Shown here: one piece after another, positions 53,067-62,312 of the stretch
Numbering within the stretch: position 1 is the first letter of the stretch
Layout of the letters: every line of letters starts with the position of its first letter
Assembly: GCF_004358425.1 (NCBI RefSeq)
Contig: NZ_CP037948.1
Location: forward strand, 558,001-622,000
From: Qipengyuania sediminis
GTDB lineage: Bacteria; Pseudomonadota; Alphaproteobacteria; Sphingomonadales; Sphingomonadaceae
Direction of reading: 5' to 3'
Length of the DNA: 64,000 nucleotides
The notes under the pieces: generated by a model
What the model saw: the letters and a program-made list of their open reading frames with translations, nothing else
What the model was told of the DNA's origin: nothing
Database searches by the model: none
Translations under genes and position numbers: made by a program

Positions 53067-55352
53067 ATGGCACCAAGCCTCGCCCCGGACCCCATCGATG
53101 CGATCGTCGATGCGCCTTTCGATAGCGCGCTCGCCGAACGCTATCTCGTCTATGCGCTCTCCACGATCACGGCGCGCAGCCTGCCGGACCTTCGCGATGG
53201 GCTGAAACCGGTTCACCGCCGGTTGCTCTGGGCGATGCGGCAGCTGAAGCTCGACCCCGGCAGCGCGTTCAAGAAATCCGCCCGCGTGGTGGGCGATGTC
53301 ATCGGCAAGTACCACCCGCATGGCGATGCCTCGGTCTATGACGCGATGGTCCGCCTCGCGCAGGATTTCGCGCTGCGCTATCCGCTGGTGGAGGGGCAGG
53401 GCAACTTCGGCAATATCGACGGCGATAATGCCGCTGCCTATCGCTATACCGAAGCGCGTCTGACGCGCACCGCGCTGCGGCTGATGGAGGGGCTGGACGA
53501 GGGCACGGTTGACTTCATCCCGACCTATAACGGCGAGGAGGAAGAGCCCGAGATCTTCCCCGGCCTCTTCCCCAATCTCCTCGCCAATGGCGCCAGTGGC
53601 ATCGCGGTCGGCATGGCGACCAATATCCCGAGCCACAATGTTGCCGAGGTTATCGACGCCGCGCTCGAAACCGTCGACAATCCGCATGTCGAGCATTCAC
53701 GGCTGATGGAGCTGTTCCACGGCCCCGATTTCGCCACCGGCGGCCTGGTGGTCGACAGCCCGGCGGTCATAAGCGCGGCTTACGAGAGCGGGCGGGGCAG
53801 CTTCCGCCTGCGCGCGCGCTTTGCCGAGATCGAGCGGCTGGCGGGCGGGCAATGGCAGCTCGTCGTCAGCGAGATCCCCTATCAGGTGCCCAAGAGCCGG
53901 CTGATCGAGCAGGCCGCGGCCCTTATTGCGGATCGCAAGCTGCCGATCCTGGAGGATGTCCGCGACGAAAGCGACGAGACCTTGCGCATCGTCTTCGTGC
54001 CCAAGAGCCGCAACGTCGATCCCGAACTGCTCAAGGAAAGCCTCTACAAGCTGACCGATCTGGAGGTCCGCTTCGGGCTTAATCTCAACGTTCTCGACGC
54101 GCAGCCGGGGCCGGACGGGACGGTCCATCGCACCCCGATGGTGATGGGGCTGAAGGAGCTGCTGACCCACTGGATCGCCAGCCAGATCGACATCCTCCAG
54201 CGCCGCAGCCGCCACCGGCTGGAACAGATCGCGCGGCGGCTGGAGCTGGTCGAAGGCTATATCGTGGCCTTCCTCAACCTCGACCGGATCATCGAGATCA
54301 TCCGCACGGAGGATGAGCCGAAGCCGGTTATGATGGCGGAGTTCCAGCTCACCGACCGGCAGGCCGAAGCCATCCTCAACATGCGCCTTCGCAGCTTGCG
54401 CAAGCTCGAGGAGATGGAGCTCAGGCGCGAACGCGATGCGCTGCTGAAGGAACAGGAGGAGCTGGCGAAGCTGCTCGAAAGCCCCGCCCGGCAGCGCACG
54501 CGGCTGAAGCGCGATCTCGGCAAGCTGCGCGCCGAATATGCCGAGGATACGCCGCTGGGCCGCCGGCGCACCACCGTGGCCGAGGCAGAAACGACGGTCG
54601 CCTTCAGCATGGACGCGATGATCGAGCGCGAGCCGGTGACGGTGATATTGTCGCAGCGCGGCTGGATCCGTGCCGCGCGGGGGCATCTTCCGCTCGATCA
54701 GGACTGGAAATTCAAGGAGGGCGACGGGCCCGCTTTCGCGCTCCATGCGCAGACCACCGACAAGCTGCTGCTCGCGGCGGCGGACGGGCGCTTCTTCACG
54801 CTCGGCGCTGACCGGCTGCCGGGCGCGCGCGGACTCGGCGAGCCGGTGCGCAACACGCTCGATATCGATGCCAATGCGTCCATCGTCGCGATGCTGGTGC
54901 ATAAGCCTGGCACGCGGCTGCTGCTGGCGGCGGACAGCGGGCGCGGCTTCGTGGCAAAGACCGACGAGCTCCTCGCCGAAACGCGCAAAGGGCGGCAAGT
55001 GGTCAATCTCAAGGACGGGGCGAAGCTCGCCGTGGTGCGGCCGATCGCGGAGGGCGACGATCACGTCGCGGTGATCGGCGACAACCGCAAGCTGGTGGTG
55101 TTCCACCTTGCAGAGCTGCCCGAAATGGGCCGCGGGCAGGGGGTGACACTGCAGCGCTACCGCCCGGGCCCGGGCGGGGGCGGGCTGGCCGATGCCAAGA
55201 CCTTCGTGCTCGCCGAGGGCCTGTCCTGGCCCATGGGCGGCGAAAGCGGGCGGATGCGCAGCGAGACCGAGATGTGGCAATGGAAGGTCGCCCGCGGCGG
55301 GGCCGGCCGCACCCCGCCCCAAGGCTTTCCGCGCAATAACAGGTTCTCTTAG
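53067..55352 (+). CDS. parC: DNA topoisomerase IV subunit A
   Basis: 761-residue type IIA topoisomerase breakage-reunion subunit that decatenates chromosomes. Active-site Tyr127 in [11 protein letters not shown], helix [15 protein letters not shown] (81-95) containing the quinolone-interaction positions, and C-terminal blades ([21 protein letters not shown]). Where E. coli ParC has S80 and E84 this protein has A88 and D92. parE is not adjacent. Confidence 0.95.
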   Translation: MAPSLAPDPIDAIVDAPFDSALAERYLVYALSTITARSLPDLRDGLKPVHRRLLWAMRQLKLDPGSAFKKSARVVGDVIGKYHPHGDASVYDAMVRLAQDFALRYPLVEGQGNFGNIDGDNAAAYRYTEARLTRTALRLMEGLDEGTVDFIPTYNGEEEEPEIFPGLFPNLLANGASGIAVGMATNIPSHNVAEVIDAALETVDNPHVEHSRLMELFHGPDFATGGLVVDSPAVISAAYESGRGSFRLRARFAEIERLAGGQWQLVVSEIPYQVPKSRLIEQAAALIADRKLPILEDVRDESDETLRIVFVPKSRNVDPELLKESLYKLTDLEVRFGLNLNVLDAQPGPDGTVHRTPMVMGLKELLTHWIASQIDILQRRSRHRLEQIARRLELVEGYIVAFLNLDRIIEIIRTEDEPKPVMMAEFQLTDRQAEAILNMRLRSLRKLEEMELRRERDALLKEQEELAKLLESPARQRTRLKRDLGKLRAEYAEDTPLGRRRTTVAEAETTVAFSMDAMIEREPVTVILSQRGWIRAARGHLPLDQDWKFKEGDGPAFALHAQTTDKLLLAAADGRFFTLGADRLPGARGLGEPVRNTLDIDANASIVAMLVHKPGTRLLLAADSGRGFVAKTDELLAETRKGRQVVNLKDGAKLAVVRPIAEGDDHVAVIGDNRKLVVFHLAELPEMGRGQGVTLQRYRPGPGGGGLADAKTFVLAEGLSWPMGGESGRMRSETEMWQWKVARGGAGRTPPQGFPRNNRFS

Positions 55353-55381
55353 GCCGTTACCTCACTGCGTTCGTGTCCCGC

Positions 55382-55415
55382 GAAGTCGAGACAACTGGCG
55401 AAGCATCTCGACTTC
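55382..55415. repeat. inverted repeat with 10-bp perfect arms between parC and cca
   Basis: gaagtcgaga (55382-55391) and tctcgacttc (55406-55415) flank a 14-nt loop. It is probably a shorter relative of the gtcgaag family, or the terminator region of parC; no T-run follows. Confidence 0.65.
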
Positions 55416-55436
55416 GCTCGATGCGAAGGGGAAAAG

Positions 55437-56621
55437 CTATTCGATGTTCGATCGGAGGGCCTCGCCGAGCAGCTCTTCAATCCGCGCCATGCCCGGAAAA
55501 CCCTCCGTCACCCATTGCTTCTCCACCACCCGCATGATCCGTGCGACCTCGGGTCCCGCCGCCACGCCGCGCGCGACGATTTCGCCGCCCTTGAGCGGGA
55601 AGACCGGCACTTCCCAGACCTTGAGCAGTGCGATTCCGCCTCCCGCCAGCAGCAGCCGGTCCTGCGCACAGGCGAGGCCTTCGTAGTAGGCGAGAGCGCG
55701 CGGGTCCGCGGCATCGCCGTCCTTGCGCTCGGCCGCGCAGACCAGGCGCGCGCGCTGCTGCTTCGACAGCCGTAGCCGCGCCGCCACCGCTTCGGCGAGC
55801 GTGGGGATCGCGGGGACCAGAGCGGCTAGACGGCGGAGTGGGTCGGGCGGAGCATTCTCAGCCTGTTCCGCATTGATAAGCCGCTCGAGCGCCGTCAGTT
55901 CGCGCGCCTGGGCTTCGGGTAGCACCACGGTCAGCACGCCCGCCTCGGCCATCAGCCGCACGGCCGGGGCGGGATCGGGCAAGGCGAGCAAGGCCAGCAA
56001 CTCAGCCCCGATGCGCTCGCGGCTCAGTCCCTTCAGCGCCGGCGCGAGCGCGCGGCAGGCGTTGAGGCCCGCCTGGTCCGCCTCCCCGCCGAAGCGAGCC
56101 TGGAAGCGAAAGAAGCGCAGAATGCGCAGGTGATCCTCGCGGATGCGCGCCTCCGCGTCACCGATGAAGCGCACCCGCCGCGCCGCAAGATCGTCGAAGC
56201 CGCCGAAGTAGTCGCTGATCTCGCCCGTGAGCGGATGCGCGTAGAGCGCGTTGATGGTGAAGTCGCGCCGCGCCGCATCGTCCTGCCAATCGTCCGAAAA
56301 GGCGATCGTCGCATGGCGACCATCTGTCGATACGTCGCGGCGCAGCGTCGTCACTTCCACCGGCCCCTCTTCGAGGATTGCGGTCACGGTGCCATGGTCG
56401 ATCCCGGTCGGCACGGTGCGGATGCCCGCAGCACGGCAGCGGTCGATCACGGTCTCGGGCCGCAGCCGGGTCGCACAGTCGAAATCCTTCACTGGCAGGC
56501 CAAGCAGCGTGTCACGCACCGCGCCCCCGACCCAGCGCATCTCCTCCGCTCCGAGCGCGCGTACCAGCAAGGCGAGGCCGGGGCGGGCGGTCCAGTCGTT
56601 CGGGGGCAATACCCTTCCCAT
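55437..56621 (-). CDS. cca: CCA tRNA nucleotidyltransferase
   Basis: Adds or repairs the 3' CCA of tRNAs. 394 aa class II nucleotidyltransferase with GGAVRDTLLG and DFDCATRL metal site near residues 32-55, then RRDFTINALYAHP. The ATG at 56621 lacks a ribosome site, while GGGAAGG just after it gives an alternative TTG start at 56609 with better spacing. A REP element lies directly upstream. Confidence 0.93.
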   Translation of the reverse strand: MGRVLPPNDWTARPGLALLVRALGAEEMRWVGGAVRDTLLGLPVKDFDCATRLRPETVIDRCRAAGIRTVPTGIDHGTVTAILEEGPVEVTTLRRDVSTDGRHATIAFSDDWQDDAARRDFTINALYAHPLTGEISDYFGGFDDLAARRVRFIGDAEARIREDHLRILRFFRFQARFGGEADQAGLNACRALAPALKGLSRERIGAELLALLALPDPAPAVRLMAEAGVLTVVLPEAQARELTALERLINAEQAENAPPDPLRRLAALVPAIPTLAEAVAARLRLSKQQRARLVCAAERKDGDAADPRALAYYEGLACAQDRLLLAGGGIALLKVWEVPVFPLKGGEIVARGVAAGPEVARIMRVVEKQWVTEGFPGMARIEELLGEALRSNIE

Positions 56622-56626
56622 AAACC

Positions 56627-56715
56627 CGTTCGCCCTGAGCCTGTCGAAGGGCCGCTCTCCCCTTTTGAGGCTGCTAAAAGAAAAGGCGGTGCTTCGACAA
56701 GCTCAGCACGAACGG
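56627..56715. repeat. REP/BIME-like element between cca and Nudix gene
   Basis: Left arm 56627-56653 (cgttcgccctgagcctgtcg...) and right arm 56689-56715 (gtgcttcgacaagctcagc...), inverted. The right arm supplies the last residues (NRSC) and TGA stop of the Nudix gene read on the minus strand. Confidence 0.8.
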
Positions 56716-57320
56716 TTCCAGGGCGGAGTATCCCGCCACCCCAGCCGGCGCGAGAGATTGGCGCAGATCGCCGCCGTCACACCCCAGATGCGGTAGCCTT
56801 GGTAGTCGCGCTCGAGGAAGTGCCGCTCCGCGCCGCGCCAGAACACGGAATTGCGCCTCCAGCTCTGCTCGTCCATCAGCAGTGCGAGCGGAGCTTCGAA
56901 CCAGCTTTCGACCTCGCGCGGATGTGGCGTCAGCGGCAGGTCGGGCGGGATCACGGCGAGCACCGGAGTGATATCGAACCCGGTTCCGGTGCGGTAGCGA
57001 TCGGCGGGACCGACAATTCGCACCTGCGCAGGGTCGAGAGAAAGTTCTTCCCACCCCTCGCGCAGCGCGGCAGCGATGGCATCCTCGCCCGGATCGAGCT
57101 TGCCGCCGGGAAAGGCCACCTGGCCGGGGTGATCGCGCATGGTCGCGGGGCGGCGGGTGAGGATGACGCCGGGTTCGGGGCGGTCGGTCACTGCGATCAG
57201 CACCGCAGCATCCGCCGTGCGCTCGGCAAGGGCGAAGCGTTCGTCCGAAAGGAGCTCGATATCGTCGCGCTCTTGCCCCGCGGCAAGCACCTGCGAAAGC
57301 CGCGTGAACAGATCGCTCAT
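56703..57320 (-). CDS. Nudix CoA pyrophosphatase-like
   Basis: 205-residue Nudix hydrolase with box GGKLDPGEDAIAAALREGWEEL at residues 72-93 (split: GGKLDPGE then REGWEEL), and upstream VAFPGG typical of CoA diphosphatase (NudL) group. Cleaves CoA/acyl-CoA to phosphopantetheine. Start ATG overlaps the DUF1285 stop by 4 nt (ATGA). Its stop and last residues come from a REP element, meaning the original end has probably been altered. Confidence 0.87.
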   Translation of the reverse strand: MSDLFTRLSQVLAAGQERDDIELLSDERFALAERTADAAVLIAVTDRPEPGVILTRRPATMRDHPGQVAFPGGKLDPGEDAIAAALREGWEELSLDPAQVRIVGPADRYRTGTGFDITPVLAVIPPDLPLTPHPREVESWFEAPLALLMDEQSWRRNSVFWRGAERHFLERDYQGYRIWGVTAAICANLSRRLGWRDTPPWNRSC

Positions 57321-57865
57321 TCAGGCAGCAGGGCGAAGCGCACCCCGCCGCTAGTGACGAAACTCCCGTCGCCTTGGGCCAGCGCGATCTCGGCAAGCTG
57401 CAGCCAAGTCGAGCGGTCGAGCCGCGCGCGGCAGCCGTGGCGCGCGCCGAGATAGGCGCGCGGCGCGGCTTCCGGACCCTGCACATCGAGTGGATGGTCG
57501 GCGCCCGCGATCACGATATCGTCGGTGTTGAGGCGGAAGGCGAGCGCACCGCCTTCCGCAACGCAGTCGGTGGCGAGGAAGGCAGCATCCTCCACCTCGA
57601 TCGCAAGCTTCTGGTGCGGCGTCATCAGCCAGTGCCGCCCCTGCGCATCGCATGTCAGCAGCGAGGCAAAGGCACGCACCATCGCCGGGCGGGTGATTAA
57701 CGATCCCTGGTGCCACCAGCATCCGTCTGCCGCGATGCGCATGTGACTCTCGCCGGTCTCGACAGGCTGCCAGCGATCGAGCGGGGGCAGGCGGCGGGCC
57801 GCAACCGCCTCGGCGATCTGGTCGAGCGTCAGCCCGGCAAGCTGGGGCGGGGGATCATAGGGCAT
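57317..57865 (-). CDS. DUF1285 protein
   Basis: 182 residues of the DUF1285 family (LDQIAEAVAARRLPPLDRWQP near 14-34 and DGCWWHQGSLITRPAMVRAF near 47-66). Function unknown; structures of relatives show a beta-rich two-domain fold (family knowledge). ATG at 57865; overlaps the GNAT gene by 11 nt and the Nudix start by 4 nt, in a tightly packed five-gene minus-strand series. Confidence 0.87.
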   Translation of the reverse strand: MPYDPPPQLAGLTLDQIAEAVAARRLPPLDRWQPVETGESHMRIAADGCWWHQGSLITRPAMVRAFASLLTCDAQGRHWLMTPHQKLAIEVEDAAFLATDCVAEGGALAFRLNTDDIVIAGADHPLDVQGPEAAPRAYLGARHGCRARLDRSTWLQLAEIALAQGDGSFVTSGGVRFALLPE

Positions 57866-58394
57866 CGCGCCCCGGTGCCAGATTAGCCGCGCCGGTCCAA
57901 GGGCCGAGCAGGCCCGCGCGCGGCAGCACCGCCGGATTGCCACAGCGCGCGAGCAGCCGGGCCCGGTCCCACGGACCCGGGCAGCGCCACCCCCCGGTAT
58001 GCGCGGCCGAGAAGCCCCAGCGGCCGTAATAGCTATCGTCCCCGATAAGCACTTGCGGCAACGCCGCCGCGGGATCGACCGCCCCAAGCGCGGCCGCCAT
58101 CAATGCCTTGCCGAAGCCTTCGCCCTGACGCTGCGGCATCACCGCGACGGGCCCGACCATCAGCAAGGGATGCGCGCGGCCCATCGCGTCGGTCAGCGCG
58201 ACGGGCCAGACCTGGATCGTGCCGGTCAGGCAGTCGTTATCGTCGAGCGCGGCGAAGCTGAGACCCGGCAGCCAGTCCACGCCCGCGCGAATGCGATAGG
58301 CGGTGCGAGCATGGCGGTCCGCGCCGAAGGCAGCATCGAGCAGCGCGTCGATCAGCGCCGGATCGATGGCGGACAGGGGGACGAGCGTCGCCAC
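57855..58394 (-). CDS. GNAT-family N-acetyltransferase (YhbS-like)
   Basis: 179 residues. Acetyl-CoA motif in GPVAVMPQRQGEGFGKAL (about 89-106); second conserved segment ADRHARTAYRIRAG resembles YhbS-type enzymes. GTG at 58394 chosen; GTG at 58436 is possible but overlaps the upstream gene. Overlaps DUF1285 by 11 nt. Substrate unknown. Confidence 0.8.
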   Translation of the reverse strand: MATLVPLSAIDPALIDALLDAAFGADRHARTAYRIRAGVDWLPGLSFAALDDNDCLTGTIQVWPVALTDAMGRAHPLLMVGPVAVMPQRQGEGFGKALMAAALGAVDPAAALPQVLIGDDSYYGRWGFSAAHTGGWRCPGPWDRARLLARCGNPAVLPRAGLLGPWTGAANLAPGRDAL

Positions 58395-58414
58395 GCTGGC
58401 GCGCGTTTCGGGTA

Positions 58415-59587
58415 TCAGCCGGGCGTCAGCCGCCACATGCGCGCGCCGGCCTTGTCCTCGATCAGGATGATCGAACCATCGGGCGCTTCGACCACTTCGC
58501 GGATACGGCGCTCCATGGGGTAGCGGGCGACTTCGCGGGCGCGTTCGCCGTCGAAGGCGACCCGGACCAGAACCGTCGGGCGCATTCCGCCGAGGATCGC
58601 CTGGCCGCGCCATTCGGGGAACAGCTTGCCCGAATAGATCAGGAAATCGCCGGGAGCGATAACCGGGTTCCAGCTTACGGCCGGGGCGGCAAATTCGGGC
58701 CTGGTCGAATGCGGCGGAATGTCCTTGCCGTCATAGTGATCGCCTTCGGACACGATCGGCCAGCCATAATTGGCGCCGCGGCGGACGAGATTGATCTCGT
58801 CGCCCCCGGCCGGCCCGTGCTCCATATTCCAGAGCCGGCCTTGGGCATCGAAGGCGAGGCCCAGCGGGTTGCGATGTCCCCAGCTCCAGATGTCCTGCGC
58901 CTTGCCGGCCTGCCCGCTGAAGGGGTTGCCGGCCGCCGGCGAGCCGTCGAGGTTGAGGCGCACGATGGCGCCCAGATTGTTGCTGGTATCCTGCGCCGGA
59001 TCGAGCTTCTGCCGGTCGCCGCTCGACACGAAGAGATGGCGCCCGTCGGGGCTGATCGCCAAGCGGTGCGCGTAATGCCCGCGCCCCGTCACCTTGGGCT
59101 GGCGCCAGATGACCTTGAGGTCGGTGATCGCGGCACCGCCTTCGCCCATGTCGCTGATCGAAAGCTTTCCGAGCCCCACCACCGCTCCGCGCGTGTCACC
59201 CGGCCCCGCCTCTGCCCAGCTGAGATAGATCGGGTAATCCCCGCCCTCCCGCGCTGGAAGGACGAGAACGTCGCCCAGTCCGCCCTGACCGCCGTAATCC
59301 ACTTCGGGTGCGCCGCTTACCGGGCGGATGGATCCGTCAGGCCAACGCATTTTGATCGTTCCGGCCTTCTCGGTAACGACGAGATAGCCGCCAGACCCGG
59401 GCACGAAAGCGGCCGCCCAGGGCTCTTCGAACGTGGCGAGCCGTTCGAGCTTGAAGCCTGGCCCGGTGGTGGCCGCGCCAGGTGCAGGGGTACTCGCGGC
59501 CTCGCTATCCCCAACCCCGCCGTATCCGCAGCTTGCGAGCAGCACGGCGGGGGATAGGATAGCGAGCATGGGCGCGGAGGTCTTCAT
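58415..59587 (-). CDS. PQQ-dependent sugar dehydrogenase-like lipoprotein
   Basis: 390 residues. Signal peptide with lipobox LLASC (Cys20 by the 59587 start) then a six-bladed propeller typical of soluble aldose/glucose dehydrogenases: motifs GGLGDVLVLP, GHYAHRLAISPDGRHLFVSSGDR, WGHRNPLGLAFD and EHGPAGGDEINL. Likely periplasmic, lipid-anchored; PQQ and Ca binding is inferred. Start ATG at 59587 or 59569; the former shares a CATG with the rnhB start. Confidence 0.85.
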   Translation of the reverse strand: MKTSAPMLAILSPAVLLASCGYGGVGDSEAASTPAPGAATTGPGFKLERLATFEEPWAAAFVPGSGGYLVVTEKAGTIKMRWPDGSIRPVSGAPEVDYGGQGGLGDVLVLPAREGGDYPIYLSWAEAGPGDTRGAVVGLGKLSISDMGEGGAAITDLKVIWRQPKVTGRGHYAHRLAISPDGRHLFVSSGDRQKLDPAQDTSNNLGAIVRLNLDGSPAAGNPFSGQAGKAQDIWSWGHRNPLGLAFDAQGRLWNMEHGPAGGDEINLVRRGANYGWPIVSEGDHYDGKDIPPHSTRPEFAAPAVSWNPVIAPGDFLIYSGKLFPEWRGQAILGGMRPTVLVRVAFDGERAREVARYPMERRIREVVEAPDGSIILIEDKAGARMWRLTPG

Positions 59588-60209
59588 GCTGTCGGGAATG
59601 CCCGAGACGGGGCTCAATGCCAAGAGCATCGTGATCGGCGTGGACGAGGCCGGGCGCGGGCCGCTCGCGGGGCCGGTGGTCGCAGCCGCGGTGGTGCTGT
59701 GCCGGCCCTGCGTGCCGGGGCTCGACGATTCGAAGAAGCTAACGCGCGAGCAGCGCGGGCAGCTCGATCCGCGCATCCGCCGCCGCTGCGCTTATGGTAT
59801 AGGAGTGGTCGAGGTCGATGCGATCGACCGGATCAATATCTTCCATGCGACCATGCTGGCGATGACGCGGGCGGTGGAGCGGGTGGTCGCGGCCCTGTGC
59901 TGCGAGCCCGACGAGGTGCTCGTGGACGGCAATCTCACTCCTGCAGGTCGCCAGCCCGATTGGCGCTGGCCGGCGCGCGCGATCGTGGGCGGGGATGCGA
60001 GCGAACGCTGCATCTCGGCCGCCTCGATCGTCGCCAAGGAGCATCGCGACCGGATGATGCGCGATTACCACGCACACCACCCCCATTACGGCTGGGCGAC
60101 CAATATGGGCTATGGCACGCCCGAGCATCTTGTCGCGCTGCGCGAACACGGGCCGAGCCCGCTTCACCGCCGCAGCTTCGCACCCGTCGCGCAGTTGGAG
60201 CTGCTCTAG
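59586..60209 (+). CDS. rnhB: ribonuclease HII
   Basis: 207-residue nuclease removing RNA from RNA:DNA hybrids and misinserted ribonucleotides. Catalytic D20 and E21 in IVIGVDEAGRGPLAGP, DGN motif near 122, and VGGDASERCISAASIVAKEHRDR. ATG at 59586 has GGAGG at ideal spacing; ATGs at 59568 and 59598 are weaker. Head-to-head start overlap with the sugar dehydrogenase. Confidence 0.94.
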   Translation: MLSGMPETGLNAKSIVIGVDEAGRGPLAGPVVAAAVVLCRPCVPGLDDSKKLTREQRGQLDPRIRRRCAYGIGVVEVDAIDRINIFHATMLAMTRAVERVVAALCCEPDEVLVDGNLTPAGRQPDWRWPARAIVGGDASERCISAASIVAKEHRDRMMRDYHAHHPHYGWATNMGYGTPEHLVALREHGPSPLHRRSFAPVAQLELL

Positions 60210-60252
60210 CCGTTCGACGAGTGTGGTCAGCGGTTCATCCGAATGAAAGGTT

Positions 60253-60262
60253 TACAAGCGTA
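60253..60262. promoter_or_regulatory. candidate BlaI-type operator
   Basis: tacaagcgta, a TAC(N4)GTA dyad within a TTTACAAGCGTAGTC context, 41 nt before blaI. BlaI/MecI repressors bind TACA/TGTA-containing dyads; match is approximate. Likely the autoregulatory site of the blaI-M56 pair. Confidence 0.4.
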
Positions 60263-60303
60263 GTCGAACAGGCGAGGGACAGAGTCGAGCCGGAGGGACA
60301 GGC

Positions 60304-60702
60304 ATGACGAAGCGCGCGAACGCGATCGGCGAACGCATATCTGATGCCGAGCACGCGGTGATGGAGGCGCTGTGGGACAAGAGCCCGCTGACCGCCGCCG
60401 AGGTCTGCGAACGGGTCTGCGAAGAGCGTGACTGGTCGATGCCGACGGTCAAGACGCTGCTCTCCCGCCTTGTCACAAAAGGCGCGGTGGAGACCGCGGC
60501 TGAGGGGCGCCGCTTCCTCTACACCCCCACCATCGCGCGTGCAGAATATGCGGGCGGCGAATCGCGGCGTCTGGTCGATCGGTTGTTCGGCGGCCGCCCC
60601 GCGTCGCTGTTCGCGCAGCTTGCCGAGAGCGAGGCGCTGACCGACGCCGATCTCGCCGATCTCGCCGAGATCGAGCGCTTGCTGAAGGAGCTCCGGTCAT
60701 GA
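60304..60702 (+). CDS. BlaI/MecI/CopY-family transcriptional repressor
   Basis: 132-residue winged-helix repressor with the family-typical opening ISDAEHAVMEALWDKSPLTAAEV and recognition helix MPTVKTLLSRLVTKGAV. Normally cleaved by a partner membrane metallopeptidase on signal. It overlaps that partner's start by 4 nt. No beta-lactamase gene is adjacent. Confidence 0.9.
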   Translation: MTKRANAIGERISDAEHAVMEALWDKSPLTAAEVCERVCEERDWSMPTVKTLLSRLVTKGAVETAAEGRRFLYTPTIARAEYAGGESRRLVDRLFGGRPASLFAQLAESEALTDADLADLAEIERLLKELRS

Positions 60703-62279
60703 GCACCTTCCTCACCGATACGCTGCTGTGGACCGGGGCGCTGCTTGTCCTCGTGTTGCTAATCCGCCGCCCGGTCGCCGCGCTATTTGGGGCGGGGGCG
60801 GCCTATGCCTTGTGGGCGCTGCCCATGGCGCGGCTGCTGTTGCCGCCGATCGTGCTGCCCGCCTGGCTTGCACCGGCACCCGATCCAATGCCTCTGGGCG
60901 CTTCGGTGCCCGTGCTTGACCCTATGGCATTGCACACCGGAACGCCCGCGAGCTTCGACTGGAGCGCCCTGCTGATCGCGCTGTGGCTCGCGGGCGCGGC
61001 GGTGTTCCTCGTCCGCCGCTTCGCGCTTTATTTCCGCATGCGGCGCGAACTTCTGGCCGAGGCGCGGCCGGTGGGGGAGGCGGGGTGCGTGCGCCTGGTC
61101 GAGACGCCCGCGGCGGACGGCCCGGTCGCTTTCGGCGTATTCGACAAGGTCGTGGCGTTGCCCCCCAATTTCATGGGCTCGCGCGACCGCGCGGCGCGCG
61201 ATCTCGCGCTGGCGCACGAGCTGGCGCATCACCGCGGGCACGATCTCCTGTGCAACATGCTCGTCCAGCCGCTGTTTGCGCTGCATTGGTTCAACCCGCT
61301 GGCAAGGCTCGGCTGGCAAGCGCTGCGCCGCGATCAGGAGGCGGCCTGCGATGCGCGGGTCATGGCCCGGGCCCCGCGTGAGGCGCGCGCAGCCTATGCG
61401 GCGGTGATAGCCCGCTTTGCGCTGCAGCCGCGCGGCGCCTCCCGCCTCGCGCTCGCCGCACCGATGGCCTGTCCGGTCCTCGGTGATCGTTCCATCGTCC
61501 ATCGTCTGAAAGGTCTTGCGATGACAGATTTTTCCGCCCGCCGCCGCTGGTCCGGCCGCGCGCTGCTCGGTTTCGCCGGCCTGGCGCTGCCGCTCACGGG
61601 CTCGATAAGCTACGCCTACGCCGAGCCTGCACCGCCCGCGCCGCCCGCCGTTGCGCAGCCACCCAAGGTCTCGGTCGTCACGGTCGATAAGGACGGCGAG
61701 CGGCGCGAGGTGCGGATCGAGCGCCGCATCGAACGCAGCACCGAACGCAAGGACGGCAAGGAGGTCCGCACCGAAAAGCGCGTCTATCTCAAGGACGGGC
61801 GCGAGATGAGCGCGGAGGAAAGCGCTGCTTTCGAGAAGGAAATGGGTGAGCTACGCACCGAGCTGCACCGTGAATTGGGTCCGAACGGCGAACTGCACCG
61901 CGAGCTCGATCGCGAAATGCAGGCGGTACAGCGCGAGTTGCGCGCCGAGCTCGGGCGCGACGGCGAGATGCAGCGCGAGATCCGCGTTGCCGTTGCCGAA
62001 GCGCATCGCAGCGGTCCCCACGCGCGCGCCGTCGCCCACGCCGCCCCGCGCGTGACCGTTGCCTGCCGCGACGGCCAGCGTGAAGTTTCCGAGCACACCA
62101 CCGATGCCGACGGACGCGAGCATATCTTCGTATGCAGCGCCCTTGCCACGGCGGAAGCGCGGCGCGCGATGGGTCTCGCCCGCCTCGCGATCGAGCGGAC
62201 CCGCGGCCTCAGCGAACGCGAGCGCGCCGAAGCCATGCGCGCACTCGACGAAGCCGAACGCGAGACACGCGCGCACTGA
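60699..62279 (+). CDS. M56 (BlaR1-like) membrane metallopeptidase with charged C-terminal region
   Basis: 526 residues. Four N-terminal helices region with cytoplasmic protease domain: HELAHH at 173-178 (His173, Glu174, His177) and the downstream Glu214, in DLALAHELAHHRGHD. A further TM at about 283-305 leads outward. The outer C-terminal third (about 310-526) has no penicillin-binding domain; instead an Arg/Glu-rich, heptad-like region (RIERRIERSTERKDGKEV; LHRELGPNGELHRELDREM) then a DGQREVSEHTTDADGREH segment. So the sensor domain differs from BlaR1; signal unknown. Confidence 0.85.
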   Translation: MSTFLTDTLLWTGALLVLVLLIRRPVAALFGAGAAYALWALPMARLLLPPIVLPAWLAPAPDPMPLGASVPVLDPMALHTGTPASFDWSALLIALWLAGAAVFLVRRFALYFRMRRELLAEARPVGEAGCVRLVETPAADGPVAFGVFDKVVALPPNFMGSRDRAARDLALAHELAHHRGHDLLCNMLVQPLFALHWFNPLARLGWQALRRDQEAACDARVMARAPREARAAYAAVIARFALQPRGASRLALAAPMACPVLGDRSIVHRLKGLAMTDFSARRRWSGRALLGFAGLALPLTGSISYAYAEPAPPAPPAVAQPPKVSVVTVDKDGERREVRIERRIERSTERKDGKEVRTEKRVYLKDGREMSAEESAAFEKEMGELRTELHRELGPNGELHRELDREMQAVQRELRAELGRDGEMQREIRVAVAEAHRSGPHARAVAHAAPRVTVACRDGQREVSEHTTDADGREHIFVCSALATAEARRAMGLARLAIERTRGLSERERAEAMRALDEAERETRAH

Positions 62280-62312
62280 GGGCGGGGGCTTAGCCCGCCG
62301 GGTGCCGCACGG

